A stretch of DNA of 64,000 nt from Pseudoxanthomonas helianthi (GTDB taxonomy: Bacteria > Pseudomonadota > Gammaproteobacteria > Xanthomonadales > Xanthomonadaceae): NCBI RefSeq assembly GCF_017939625.1, contig NZ_JAGKTC010000002.1:611592-675591 (forward strand). Reading direction: 5' to 3'. The notes below the pieces were generated by a model. That model was not told where the DNA came from and made no database searches. It worked only from the letters and a program-made list of their open reading frames with translations. A program made the position numbers and the translations under genes. Shown in pieces: positions 47,817-55,894 of the stretch (positions within the stretch are counted from its first letter, which is position 1; each line of letters starts with the position of its first letter).

Positions 47817-48194
47817 ATGAGCGAATTCGACAACGTGACCGCACCGCCGCCGCCGCCGTCCAGCGAGGCGCCGCAGGAAGACCGCACCATCGCGCTGCTC
47901 ACCCACCTGTCCGGCATCATCGCCGGCTTCATCGTCCCCCTGATCATCTGGCTGATCAACAAGGACAAGACGGACAAGTCGTGGTTGAACGATCAGTCGA
48001 AGGAAGCGCTCAATTTCCAGATCACCATCGCCATCGCCTATGTCGCCTGCATCGTGTTGTCGGTCATCGTGATCGGCGGACTGTTGATGCCCATCGTGTG
48101 GATCGTGAACCTGATCTTCTGCATCTTGGCCGGCGTCAAGGCCAATGCTGGCGAAGCTTACCGCTATCCGTTCGCGCTGCGCCTGATCAAGTAA
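47817..48194 (+). CDS. DUF4870 (Tic20-like) small membrane protein
   Basis: 125 residues: a proline-rich start (NVTAPPPPPSSEAPQEDR), then THLSGIIAGFIVPLIIWLINKDK, DQSKEALNFQITIAIAYVACIVL and GGLLMPIVWIVNLIFCILAGVKANAGEAYRYP, three membrane helices typical of DUF4870. Function unknown. The ATG at 47817 follows AAGGAAAT; a strong terminator comes 22 bases after the stop, so it ends a transcript. Confidence 0.88.
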   Translation: MSEFDNVTAPPPPPSSEAPQEDRTIALLTHLSGIIAGFIVPLIIWLINKDKTDKSWLNDQSKEALNFQITIAIAYVACIVLSVIVIGGLLMPIVWIVNLIFCILAGVKANAGEAYRYPFALRLIK

Positions 48195-48216
48195 CCGCGC
48201 GCATTCAGCGATGCGA

Positions 48217-48247
48217 AGAAACCCGGCGCAAGCCGGGTTTCTTTTTT
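48217..48247 (+). terminator. Rho-independent terminator after DUF4870
   Basis: Perfect 11-base-pair stem AGAAACCCGGC / GCCGGGTTTCT with a GCAA loop, followed by a run of six T (48242-48247). Confidence 0.95.
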
Positions 48248-48317
48248 CCACATCGCCACGTCAACCGAGCCCGCGCCGATGCGTTGCCATCCCCGGCAGC
48301 AGCAAAGGAGCAAGGCA

Positions 48318-49706
48318 ATGTCCGCACGCGAAGCCGCCAGCGCAGCCAACCGTTTCGGCATCGGCGCCCGTCCCGGCGAATTGGCCGGCATCGACGATCC
48401 GCGCGCCTGGTTGAAAGCGCAATTGCGCGGCGATGCCGGTGCGTCGCGCTTCGCGGACCTGCCTGCCAGCCTGGACTACCTGCGTCGCGAGAACGAGTTC
48501 TACCTGCAGCGACGCGAACGCAAGCGGGCCGGCGATCCGGCGCTCAAGCCGGGCCCGCTGTACCGGCGCGCGCTGATGCAGGAACTGGGCCGGCGCGCCC
48601 AGGTCGCGGTGGCCAGCGAGGCGGGTTTCGTGGAGCGCCTGGTGCGATTCTGGTCGAACCACTTCGCCATCTCCGTCGACAAGCGTCCGGCGGCGCTGTA
48701 CGCCGCGCCGATGGAACGCGAAGTGATCCGGCCGCATCTGTTCGGACGTTTCTCCGACCTGCTGCTCGCGGTGGAAACGCATCCGGGCATGTTGCGCTAC
48801 CTCGACAATGTGCGTTCGGTCGGCGTGGATTCGCCGCTGGCGATGCGCGCGCGGCGGCGCGGCGGCGCGCAACGGCGCGAGCCCGGGTTGAACGAGAACC
48901 TGGCGCGCGAGATCCTCGAACTGCACACCCTCGGCGTCGATGGCGGATACGCCCAGGACGACGTGCTCGAACTGGCGCGCGCCATCACCGGCTGGGGCGT
49001 GCCGCTGCCGCGCGATTGGCAACGCGGAACGCCCGACTCGGCATTCCTGTTCCGTCCCGCCGCACATGAAGGCGGCGCACGGCGCGTGCTGGACCGGCGC
49101 TATGCCGAAGCGGGAGAAGCGCAAGGCCGCGCGATCCTCGCCGATCTGGCTGTGCATCCGGCCACCGCGCGGCACGTCTGCCTGAAGCTGGCCCGGCACT
49201 TCGTCGCCGACCGGCCGCCGCAGGCGTTGGTCGAGCGCATGGCCTCGGCATGGCGTTCGAGCGAAGGGAATCTGCCGGAGGTGTACCGTGCATTGGTCGA
49301 AAGCGAAGAAGCGTGGTCGCCGGGGGCGCGCAAGTTCAAGACGCCGGACGACTTCCTGCTTTCGGCGCTGCGGGCCGCCGGCTCTGCCTCGATCGGCACG
49401 CCGCAACGCCAGTACGATCTGTTGAACCGGATGGGCCAGCCGCCGTTCACGCCGCGTTCCCCGGCCGGTTTCGCGGACGAGGTCGCGGAATGGAGCGGTG
49501 CGGATGCGTTGTGGAAACGCGTGCAGGCCGCGCAATTGCTGGCCGATGCCGCGCAGCAGGCACGCATCGATCCATCGGCGACCGCACGCGAAGCCTTCGC
49601 CGGCACGCTGGACGAGGAAACCGCGACCGCCTTGCGTTGCGCCGAATCGCCGCGCGACGGCCTGGCCCTGCTGTTCGCCAGTCCCGCTTTCCAGTGGAGG
49701 ATCTGA
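48318..49706 (+). CDS. DUF1800-domain protein
   Basis: 462 residues of the DUF1800 family: AASAANRFGIGARPGELAGID at the start, FWSNHFAISVDKRP, a central ENLAREILELHTLGVDGGYAQDDVLELARAITGW and C-terminal FTPRSPAGFADEVAEW. DUF1800 proteins nearly always occur with DUF1501 proteins, as here; the function is unknown. AAGGAG precedes the ATG at 48318. Its TGA overlaps nothing, with one base before the DUF1501 start. Confidence 0.9.
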   Translation: MSAREAASAANRFGIGARPGELAGIDDPRAWLKAQLRGDAGASRFADLPASLDYLRRENEFYLQRRERKRAGDPALKPGPLYRRALMQELGRRAQVAVASEAGFVERLVRFWSNHFAISVDKRPAALYAAPMEREVIRPHLFGRFSDLLLAVETHPGMLRYLDNVRSVGVDSPLAMRARRRGGAQRREPGLNENLAREILELHTLGVDGGYAQDDVLELARAITGWGVPLPRDWQRGTPDSAFLFRPAAHEGGARRVLDRRYAEAGEAQGRAILADLAVHPATARHVCLKLARHFVADRPPQALVERMASAWRSSEGNLPEVYRALVESEEAWSPGARKFKTPDDFLLSALRAAGSASIGTPQRQYDLLNRMGQPPFTPRSPAGFADEVAEWSGADALWKRVQAAQLLADAAQQARIDPSATAREAFAGTLDEETATALRCAESPRDGLALLFASPAFQWRI

Positions 49707-49707
49707 G

Positions 49708-50838
49708 ATGAAGCTGAGTCGTCGCGGTTTTCTCGGCGCCGCGGGCGCGTTAACGGCCTTGACCCTGTGGCCGGGCGGTGCCCGGGCGACGCAGGGCGAT
49801 GCGCGGTTGCTGGTGGTGTTGCTGCGGGGCGGCGTCGATGGCTTGCACGTGTTGGCACCAAACGGTGACGCGAATTACCGACGCCTGCGCGGCGCATTGG
49901 CACCGGAAGACGCGACGCCGCTCGCCGAAGGTTTCGCCCTGCATCCCTCGCTGGGTTTCGCTCGCGAGTTGTACGCGCAACGGCAACTGCTGCCGGTGGT
50001 GGCGATCGCGCCGCCCTACCGCCAGCGTTCGCATTTCGAGGCGCAGGACTGCCTGGAGAACGGTACCGCCAGCGCCAGCGGCGCGTCCTCCGGCTGGCTG
50101 AACCGCTGCGTGGCCGCGTTGCGCGGCGAGGAAGCGCTGGCGATCAGTGCGGTGATGCCGCTGATCATGCGCGGCACCGGCGCGGCGACCACCTGGTCGC
50201 CGCCGCTGCCCGACGAAGTCAATCCGATCCTGTTGCAACGCCTGCAGCCGCTGTATGCGGCCGACCGCGAACTGGGCGAAGCCTTCCAGCGCGCGCTGCA
50301 GACCGGCGATGCGACGATGGCCGCTGGCGCCGGCGGGCGCCTGCCGAATGCGATGCGGGCCGCGGCGAAGTTCATGTCGGCCGGCGACGGGCCGCGCATC
50401 GGCTTCGTCGAGGATTCGGGCTGGGATACCCACAGCAACCAGGCCGCGGTGTTGAAGCGGAAACTCGGCGAGCTGGATGCGGGCCTGCGCGCATTCGAGG
50501 AAGCCGCGAAGGGCGTGTGGAATCGCAGCGTAGTCGTCGTGGTCAGCGAGTTCGGTCGCACGGCCGCGGCCAACGGCACCGGCGGAACCGATCACGGCAC
50601 CGGGGGGCTGGCGTTGCTGGCCGGCGGGTCGGTGCGTGGTGGACGCGTCGCCGGCGACTGGCCGGGACTGGCGCCCAGCCAGCTCAACGAGGGCCGCGAC
50701 CTGCGCGCGACCAGCGACCTGCGCGGCCTGTTCAAGGGCGTTCTGGCCGGACACTTGCATGTGGCGGAAGCGGCGCTGGAAACCTCGGTGTTCCCGGAAA
50801 GCCGCGATGTTCCGGCGATGACCGGCTTGGTGGCCTGA
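49708..50838 (+). CDS. DUF1501 protein with Tat signal
   Basis: 376 residues beginning MKLSRRGFLGAAGALTAL: the SRRGFLG box with a following hydrophobic stretch is a Tat export signal, so it is folded in the cytoplasm and sent to the periplasm. DUF1501 (sulfatase/alkaline-phosphatase-like) marks are RLLVVLLRGGVDGLHVL, DSGWDTHSNQ and VVVVSEFGRTAAANGTGGTDHGTGG, the histidines and aspartates of which resemble a metal site. Enzymatic activity is not established. It pairs with the DUF1800 gene and converges on ispA with a six-base gap. Confidence 0.9.
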   Translation: MKLSRRGFLGAAGALTALTLWPGGARATQGDARLLVVLLRGGVDGLHVLAPNGDANYRRLRGALAPEDATPLAEGFALHPSLGFARELYAQRQLLPVVAIAPPYRQRSHFEAQDCLENGTASASGASSGWLNRCVAALRGEEALAISAVMPLIMRGTGAATTWSPPLPDEVNPILLQRLQPLYAADRELGEAFQRALQTGDATMAAGAGGRLPNAMRAAAKFMSAGDGPRIGFVEDSGWDTHSNQAAVLKRKLGELDAGLRAFEEAAKGVWNRSVVVVVSEFGRTAAANGTGGTDHGTGGLALLAGGSVRGGRVAGDWPGLAPSQLNEGRDLRATSDLRGLFKGVLAGHLHVAEAALETSVFPESRDVPAMTGLVA

Positions 50839-50844
50839 GCCGGC

Positions 50845-51723
50845 TCAGTGGTCGCGTTCGACCGCCAACCGGCCCAGCGCGGCCAGCGGCTCCGCCCTGT
50901 CGCCGAAGCCGTGCAGCGCTTCGCGCATGGCCTCGGCGAGTTCGCCGAGCTTCGCCTTCGCCCCGGGCATGCCTAGCAGGGCGGGATAGGTCGACTTGGC
51001 CTGCGCTTCGTCCTTGCCGGCGGTCTTGCCGAGCTTCTCCGAACTGGATTCGACGTCGAGGATGTCGTCGCGTACCTGGAAGGCCAGACCCAGTGCGGTA
51101 GCGAACATATCGAGGGAGGCCAGTTCGTTTTCCGAAGCGCCGCCGCCCAGCGCGCCCAGGCGCACCGCGGCGCGGATCAGCGCACCGGTCTTCAGCGCGT
51201 GCATGCGTTGCAGTTCGTCCAGCGTCTGCAGCCGGCCGGTGGCATCGATGTCCAGCGCCTGGCCACCGCACATGCCGCCCGCGCCGCTGGCATCGGCCAA
51301 GGTGCGCAACCAGTCCACGCGCAATTGCGCTGGCGCGTCGGCGGCGGCGAGGATTTCGAATGCGCGCGTCTGCAATGCGTCGCCCGCAAGGATCGCGGTC
51401 GCTTCGTCGAAGGCGATGTGCACGGTCGGGCGGCCACGGCGCAGGTCGTCATCGTCCATCGCCGGCAGGTCGTCGTGGACCAGCGAGTAGGCGTGGATCA
51501 GTTCCACCGCGGCGGCGGGCGGATCCAGCAGGGCTTCGTCCGCGTCGAACAGCGTGCCCGAGGCGTACACCAGCAGCGGACGCATGCGCTTGCCGCCGCC
51601 GAGCGACGCGTGGCGCATCGCCGCGTGCAGGCGCTGCGGCGCGGTTTCCGCGGAAGGCAATGCGCGTTCGAGCGCGATTTCGACCCGCTGCGCCCAGCGG
51701 GCGAACAGGGCGTCAGTCGGCAT
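50845..51723 (-). CDS. ispA: Farnesyl diphosphate synthase
   Basis: 292-residue trans-prenyltransferase that makes farnesyl diphosphate from IPP and DMAPP. The first aspartate motif [10 protein letters not shown] is at 84-93, with [10 protein letters not shown] before it, [13 protein letters not shown] in the middle, and the second aspartate motif FQVRDDILD near residue 232. Its ATG lies inside the end of xseB (11-base overlap), so both are read from one mRNA. dxs, the frequent next gene, does not follow. Confidence 0.96.
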   Translation of the reverse strand: MPTDALFARWAQRVEIALERALPSAETAPQRLHAAMRHASLGGGKRMRPLLVYASGTLFDADEALLDPPAAAVELIHAYSLVHDDLPAMDDDDLRRGRPTVHIAFDEATAILAGDALQTRAFEILAAADAPAQLRVDWLRTLADASGAGGMCGGQALDIDATGRLQTLDELQRMHALKTGALIRAAVRLGALGGGASENELASLDMFATALGLAFQVRDDILDVESSSEKLGKTAGKDEAQAKSTYPALLGMPGAKAKLGELAEAMREALHGFGDRAEPLAALGRLAVERDH

Positions 51724-51973
51724 CGGGCAGCGGCGCGAAGGTTTCGGCGTTATCCGGTTGCTCCGGATCGCTGAGGAGGCGGACGCGCAGCTCGGCCTGT
51801 TCCAGCGCGGACTGGCATTGCCGGTACAGGCCGACGCCGCGCTCGTACGCGGCCAGCGAATCCTCCAGGCTCATCTCGCCGTGTTCCATCTTCTCGACCA
51901 GTTGCTCGAGTTCTTCCAGCGACTGCTCGAAAAGGGCGACCGGCGAGGCTTCGGGGGCGTTTTTCTTGGCCAT
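51713..51973 (-). CDS. xseB: Exodeoxyribonuclease VII small subunit
   Basis: 86-residue helical protein: [47 protein letters not shown] is the full family signature. It forms the non-catalytic part of exonuclease VII with XseA, which lies outside the window. It overlaps ispA by 11 bases and follows tilS by nine. Confidence 0.95.
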   Translation of the reverse strand: MAKKNAPEASPVALFEQSLEELEQLVEKMEHGEMSLEDSLAAYERGVGLYRQCQSALEQAELRVRLLSDPEQPDNAETFAPLPDAD

Positions 51974-51982
51974 GCAGCGAGT

Positions 51983-53296
51983 TTACTCGAATGGAAACGA
52001 CACCGTTTTTTGTGGGGGCGGTGCCCAAACCAGGCGGGCCCCGTGTTCGCGCAGCCAAGCGTCGAAGCCGGCCGAATACGCCAGGTCGCCCGCGGCCAGC
52101 AGTTCGCCCGCGGGCGTGGACAGCAGCGGCAGGACATCGCGCGTCCATGGCGGCACGCCGAGATCGAGCAGCACGTTCTTCAGCGTGGTCGAATGCCTGC
52201 GGCCGGGCAGGACGATGCGCTCGCCGCCCGCACGCGCATGCGCCTGAACGGGCGAAGGCAGGGCATTGGCGCCTTCGAGCGACAAGGTACTGCCTTCGGG
52301 CAACACCAACGGCAGGCGGCCGTCCCAGTCCTGCCGCCACGCGGCTGGCAATGCGGGATGCAGGACCGAGGCGTGCAACAGGTCGCGCCAGCGCCGGATC
52401 GTGGCGCCATGCCAATCGAAACGCGCTTCGGCGTCCGCGCGCGCCGGCAGCAATTCTGTTTCGATCCGGGCCAGGCCTTCGGCCGGCAACGGCGGCAGGC
52501 CGAGCCGGCGGATCCAGCGTCGCAACACGCGCGAGCGACGTGGCGCCGGCAAGGCGAGCAATGCGGAAACAGACAGCGTGCGTGCATCGAGCGTTGCCGC
52601 CGTGGCCAACGCGTGCGCGTCTTCTTCAGCCAATAATCCGGAGGCTTCGGCGCTGAGCTCCGCGCTCCGGGCGAAGGCGGCATCGGCGTGCGGCCAGCGT
52701 TCGCGCAGCAGCGGCAGCACGCGCTGGCGCAGGAAATTGCGGTCGAAGTCGGCGTCCGCATTGCTCGGGTCTTCGATCCAGTCGAGGTCGTGCCGTTCCG
52801 CATAGGCGAGCAGCGCCGAACGCGGCGTTCGCAACAAGGGCCGCCAGTGCCAGCCGTGCGCGAACGCTCGCCAGTCGCGCATCGCCGCGAGCCCGTCAGG
52901 GCCGGAAGCGCGCAAGGCACGCAGCAGGAAGGTTTCGGCCTGGTCGTCGCGATGGTGCGCGGTGACCAGGACTTCGCCAGGCGCCAGCATGTCGCGGATC
53001 GCGGCGTAGCGCGCCTGCCGCGCGGCGGCTTCGAGGCCCTCGCCGCTGTCGCGGGCCACGTCGACGCGGACCACGTGCAATGTCACGCCCAGCGTGTCGC
53101 AGAAACGCTGGCAATGCGTGGCCCATGCATCCGCCTGCGCGTGCAGCCCGTGATGGACGTGCACCGCGTGCAGGTTGTTGCCGTGGAACGAAGGATCGCT
53201 CGCCAGCCGATGCAGCAATGCCGTCGAATCCAAGCCCCCGCTGAAGGCGAGCAGCAACGGGGCGTGGTGGTGTTCGGCCGGCAGGGGCAGGAGCAT
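51983..53296 (-). CDS. tilS: tRNA(Ile)-lysidine synthase
   Basis: 437-residue ATP-dependent enzyme that converts C34 of the CAU-anticodon tRNA-Ile to lysidine. The PP-loop SGGLDST is at 19-25, with AVHVHHGLH, TAHHRDDQAETFLLRALR and DPSNADADFDRNFLRQRVLP following, and a C-terminal domain with VLLDLGVPPWTRDVLPLL. In E. coli tilS is near accA; here a signal-peptidase-like gene and a TPR gene lie between. Confidence 0.96.
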   Translation of the reverse strand: MLLPLPAEHHHAPLLLAFSGGLDSTALLHRLASDPSFHGNNLHAVHVHHGLHAQADAWATHCQRFCDTLGVTLHVVRVDVARDSGEGLEAAARQARYAAIRDMLAPGEVLVTAHHRDDQAETFLLRALRASGPDGLAAMRDWRAFAHGWHWRPLLRTPRSALLAYAERHDLDWIEDPSNADADFDRNFLRQRVLPLLRERWPHADAAFARSAELSAEASGLLAEEDAHALATAATLDARTLSVSALLALPAPRRSRVLRRWIRRLGLPPLPAEGLARIETELLPARADAEARFDWHGATIRRWRDLLHASVLHPALPAAWRQDWDGRLPLVLPEGSTLSLEGANALPSPVQAHARAGGERIVLPGRRHSTTLKNVLLDLGVPPWTRDVLPLLSTPAGELLAAGDLAYSAGFDAWLREHGARLVWAPPPQKTVSFPFE

Positions 53297-53389
53297 GCGG
53301 AAAGTCTAGCCGGTCAGCGAACGACGCCAAAATGGACGAATCCGGCATCCGTCCGGCATGCTATCGGGGATAGAGCGAAGGGGGACGCG

Positions 53390-53938
53390 ATGTCGAATTT
53401 CCGGCGATGGATGGTCAGGTCATTGGTCGCGCTGATGGTGGGGATTCCGCTGACGGTGGTCAGTCTCTATGTCGTCAATCCGTTCGGCGCGCAGTCGAAA
53501 GATCCGCGACAGCGGATTGTCGGATACGCGCCATACCGTATCGTTTCGGAATCCATGCTACCCACGTTGAGACCAGGGCAGATCGTGATCATGCGTGCGG
53601 GCTACTACCGGAAGCATCCGGTGCTACGAGGCGATGTGGTCGTCTATTTGAATCCCGAGAATCGGGACCCATGGATCCATCGCATCGTCGGAATGCCGGG
53701 GGAAACGATCGCCATCGTGGATGGCGAGTTGAAGGTGAATGGTCGCCTGTTGCTTGAGCATTATGTGGAGCCGGCATACACGACCAGTGACTATTCATGG
53801 GAAATGCCGATGGTGCGCATTCCGGAGGGTCACTACTTCTTGCTGGGCGACAACCGGGACAACAGCATGGATAGCCGCATGCTGGGTGCAATACCCCTTG
53901 CGGACCTAAATGGGAAGGTCACGAAAGTACTGAAGTAG
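53390..53938 (+). CDS. Signal peptidase I-like protein with Ser-His pair
   Basis: 182 residues: one N-terminal membrane helix (SLVALMVGIPLTVVSLYVV) and an S26 domain. SESMLPTL holds the nucleophile Ser55; GDNRDNSMDSR (153-163) is box E. Where bacterial enzymes have the catalytic Lys (KRxxGxPGD), box D reads WIHRIVGMPGE, with His97, as in ER and SipW-type enzymes. It lacks the second membrane helix and the large domain of E. coli LepB, so it is a small non-canonical member. GC is about 55% in three lines I counted, against about 73% in a tilS line counted the same way, which suggests recent gain. Divergent from tilS, convergent with the TPR gene. Confidence 0.88.
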   Translation: MSNFRRWMVRSLVALMVGIPLTVVSLYVVNPFGAQSKDPRQRIVGYAPYRIVSESMLPTLRPGQIVIMRAGYYRKHPVLRGDVVVYLNPENRDPWIHRIVGMPGETIAIVDGELKVNGRLLLEHYVEPAYTTSDYSWEMPMVRIPEGHYFLLGDNRDNSMDSRMLGAIPLADLNGKVTKVLK

Positions 53939-53982
53939 GCCCATACGGCCTTCAGGCTACGCCCTGCCCATCAACGCCGGGA

Positions 53983-54726
53983 TCAAAGCCTCGCCAGTTC
54001 CTGACGCGCTGTCTCGATCCAGTCGCGTTGCTCGCGCTGGTAGTACTTGGGCGAAGCCGCAGAGCGGGTCAGGATTTCCCGGAAGATCTCCGCTGCCTTG
54101 CGCGAATCGCCGGTGCGCTTGAGCAACAGGCCGTAGCGCACGCGCGCTTCCTCGCCGGGATAGCCCTGGACGACGGCTTCGTACTCGTGCAGCGCCGCTG
54201 CGGCATCGCCGATGTCCTCGACGGTCCTCGCGTAGAGCAGGTGGCCTTCCTTGGAGCGGAAGTCCGGGTTCGCGGCAATCAACGCATCCAGCGTGTTCCG
54301 CGCCTGTTGCGGCTGGCCCATGCCGAACTGGGCCTTGGCCAAACCCAGCATCAGGTTGGGGTCGGTGGCATACAGGCCCTTCAGCGATCCTTGGTACAAC
54401 TCGGCAGCACGCTGGTAATCGCCGTGGCGCAGGCTTTCGGCAGCCAGCTCGCGGCGGTTCGCCTGCGTGTCCGACAACTGCAGGTTGATCTCGGCGCGGC
54501 GTTTGTCGCGGCTCGGGTCGATCACGTCGCGCACCTTGCGCGCGACCTTGCGCGAGCCGGGGCCGTTGCGCAGGTCGGGCAGGACTTCGGCGATGAAATA
54601 GATCAGCACCGCGATGTAGGAGAAGAACAGCAGGATGAACAGCCAGTAGATCGGCCGGCCGCTGCGGACGACGTGCACGCCGCAGGCGATCTGCAAGGCG
54701 ATCGAGAGAAGGATGATCGGGCTCAT
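53983..54726 (-). CDS. TPR-containing inner-membrane protein
   Basis: 247 residues with two N-terminal helices (SPIILLSIALQIACGVHVV and IYWLFILLFFSYIAVLIYFIAEVL), a basic linker (SRKVARKVRDVIDPSRDKRRAEINL) and five or so TPR-like repeats (ESLRHGDYQRAAELYQGSL, AKAQFGMGQPQQARNTLDALI, TVEDIGDAAAALHEYEAVVQGYPG and others). The TPR part would be a protein-binding scaffold, probably in the cytoplasm. Relation to PLD-N-like helices is possible. No specific function. It lies 24 bases after accA on the same strand. Confidence 0.85.
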   Translation of the reverse strand: MSPIILLSIALQIACGVHVVRSGRPIYWLFILLFFSYIAVLIYFIAEVLPDLRNGPGSRKVARKVRDVIDPSRDKRRAEINLQLSDTQANRRELAAESLRHGDYQRAAELYQGSLKGLYATDPNLMLGLAKAQFGMGQPQQARNTLDALIAANPDFRSKEGHLLYARTVEDIGDAAAALHEYEAVVQGYPGEEARVRYGLLLKRTGDSRKAAEIFREILTRSAASPKYYQREQRDWIETARQELARL

Positions 54727-54750
54727 CGGTCGTCCTTGCCTGAGCGGGGT

Positions 54751-55710
54751 TTACGCGGTTTCGTAAGCGCCGTAGCCACGCAGGCGCCGATAACGTCCCG
54801 CCAGCAGTTCGTCCACGGACAATTTGTCCAGCTCGTCGAGCTGGTTCAGCAGCACCGCCTTCAGGCGCGTGGCCATCTGTTTCGGATTGCGGTGCGCGCC
54901 GCCGATGGGTTCGCGCACGACCTTGTCGACCAGGCCCAGGCCCTTCAGGCGCGAAGCGGTCAGTCCCAGCTGTTCGGCCGCGTCCTTGGCCTTGCCGGCG
55001 TCCTTCCACAGGATCGACGCGCAGCCTTCCGGCGAGATGACCGAGTAGGTGCTGTATTCCAGCATGACCGTGCGGTCGCCGACCCCGATCGCCAGCGCGC
55101 CGCCGCTGCCGCCTTCGCCGATCACCGTGCAGATCACCGGCACCTTCAGCTCGGCCATTTCCATCAGGTTGCGGGCGATGGCCTCCGACTGGCCGCGTTC
55201 CTCGGCATCGATGCCCGGCCATGCGCCGGCGGTGTCGATGAAGGTCAGCAGCGGCAGTTTGAAGCGCTCGGCCATCTTCATCAGGCGCAACGCCTTGCGA
55301 TAGCCTTCGGGGCGCGGCATGCCGAAGTTGCGCTGGATCTTTTCCTTGGTGGAACGGCCCTTCTGGTGCCCGATCACAACGACCGGGCGGCCGTCGATGC
55401 GGGCCAGGCCACCGACGATGGCCTGGTCATTGGCGAAGGCACGGTCGCCGGCCAGTTCCTGGAACTCGTCGCAGATCGCCTGCAGGTAGTCCAGCGTGTA
55501 CGGCCGCATCGGGTGGCGGGCCAGTTGCGACACCTGCCACGGGCTAAGGTCGCGGAAGATGTGCGCGGTGCGCACCCGCAGCTTGTCCTGCAAGGCGTGG
55601 ATTTCCTTGTCCACGTCCAGCGCCGGACCGGCGCTGGCGCTGCGCAATTCCTGGATCTTGGCTTCCAGGTCGGCGATGGGTTGTTCGAAATCCAGGTAAT
55701 TCGGGTTCAT
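54751..55710 (-). CDS. accA: Acetyl-CoA carboxylase carboxyltransferase subunit alpha
   Basis: 319-residue subunit that with AccD transfers CO2 from carboxybiotin to acetyl-CoA in fatty-acid synthesis. [23 protein letters not shown] starts the protein; [45 protein letters not shown] and [22 protein letters not shown] are highly conserved. The ATG at 55710 is preferred to one at 55731. Order dnaE-accA is normal, but an M61 gene and a repeat have come between. Confidence 0.97.
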   Translation of the reverse strand: MNPNYLDFEQPIADLEAKIQELRSASAGPALDVDKEIHALQDKLRVRTAHIFRDLSPWQVSQLARHPMRPYTLDYLQAICDEFQELAGDRAFANDQAIVGGLARIDGRPVVVIGHQKGRSTKEKIQRNFGMPRPEGYRKALRLMKMAERFKLPLLTFIDTAGAWPGIDAEERGQSEAIARNLMEMAELKVPVICTVIGEGGSGGALAIGVGDRTVMLEYSTYSVISPEGCASILWKDAGKAKDAAEQLGLTASRLKGLGLVDKVVREPIGGAHRNPKQMATRLKAVLLNQLDELDKLSVDELLAGRYRRLRGYGAYETA

Positions 55711-55803
55711 TCGGCAAGTACTTGGCCGCAAAGCAGGCAGTTTAGCCGATGCAGGCGCTGGAACCCGTACGCGTGGGTAGGGCGAGTGAGGGAGCGGCTT
55801 TTT

Positions 55804-55877
55804 GTGGGAGCGGCCTTGGCCGCGAATGCTTTCTGAAGGCCCAACCGAAGAGCATTCGCGGCCAAGGCCGCTCCCAC
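55804..55877. repeat. GTGGGAGCGGCC inverted repeat, copy 6
   Basis: Perfect 27-base arms at 55804-55830 (GTGGGAGCGGCCTTGGCCGC at its start) and 55851-55877 around a 20-base centre. Relative to copy 1 (GACCTTGGTC) both arms have changed to GGCCTTGGCC. Confidence 0.9.
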
Positions 55878-55894
55878 AGGCGGCTACCGCAAGA

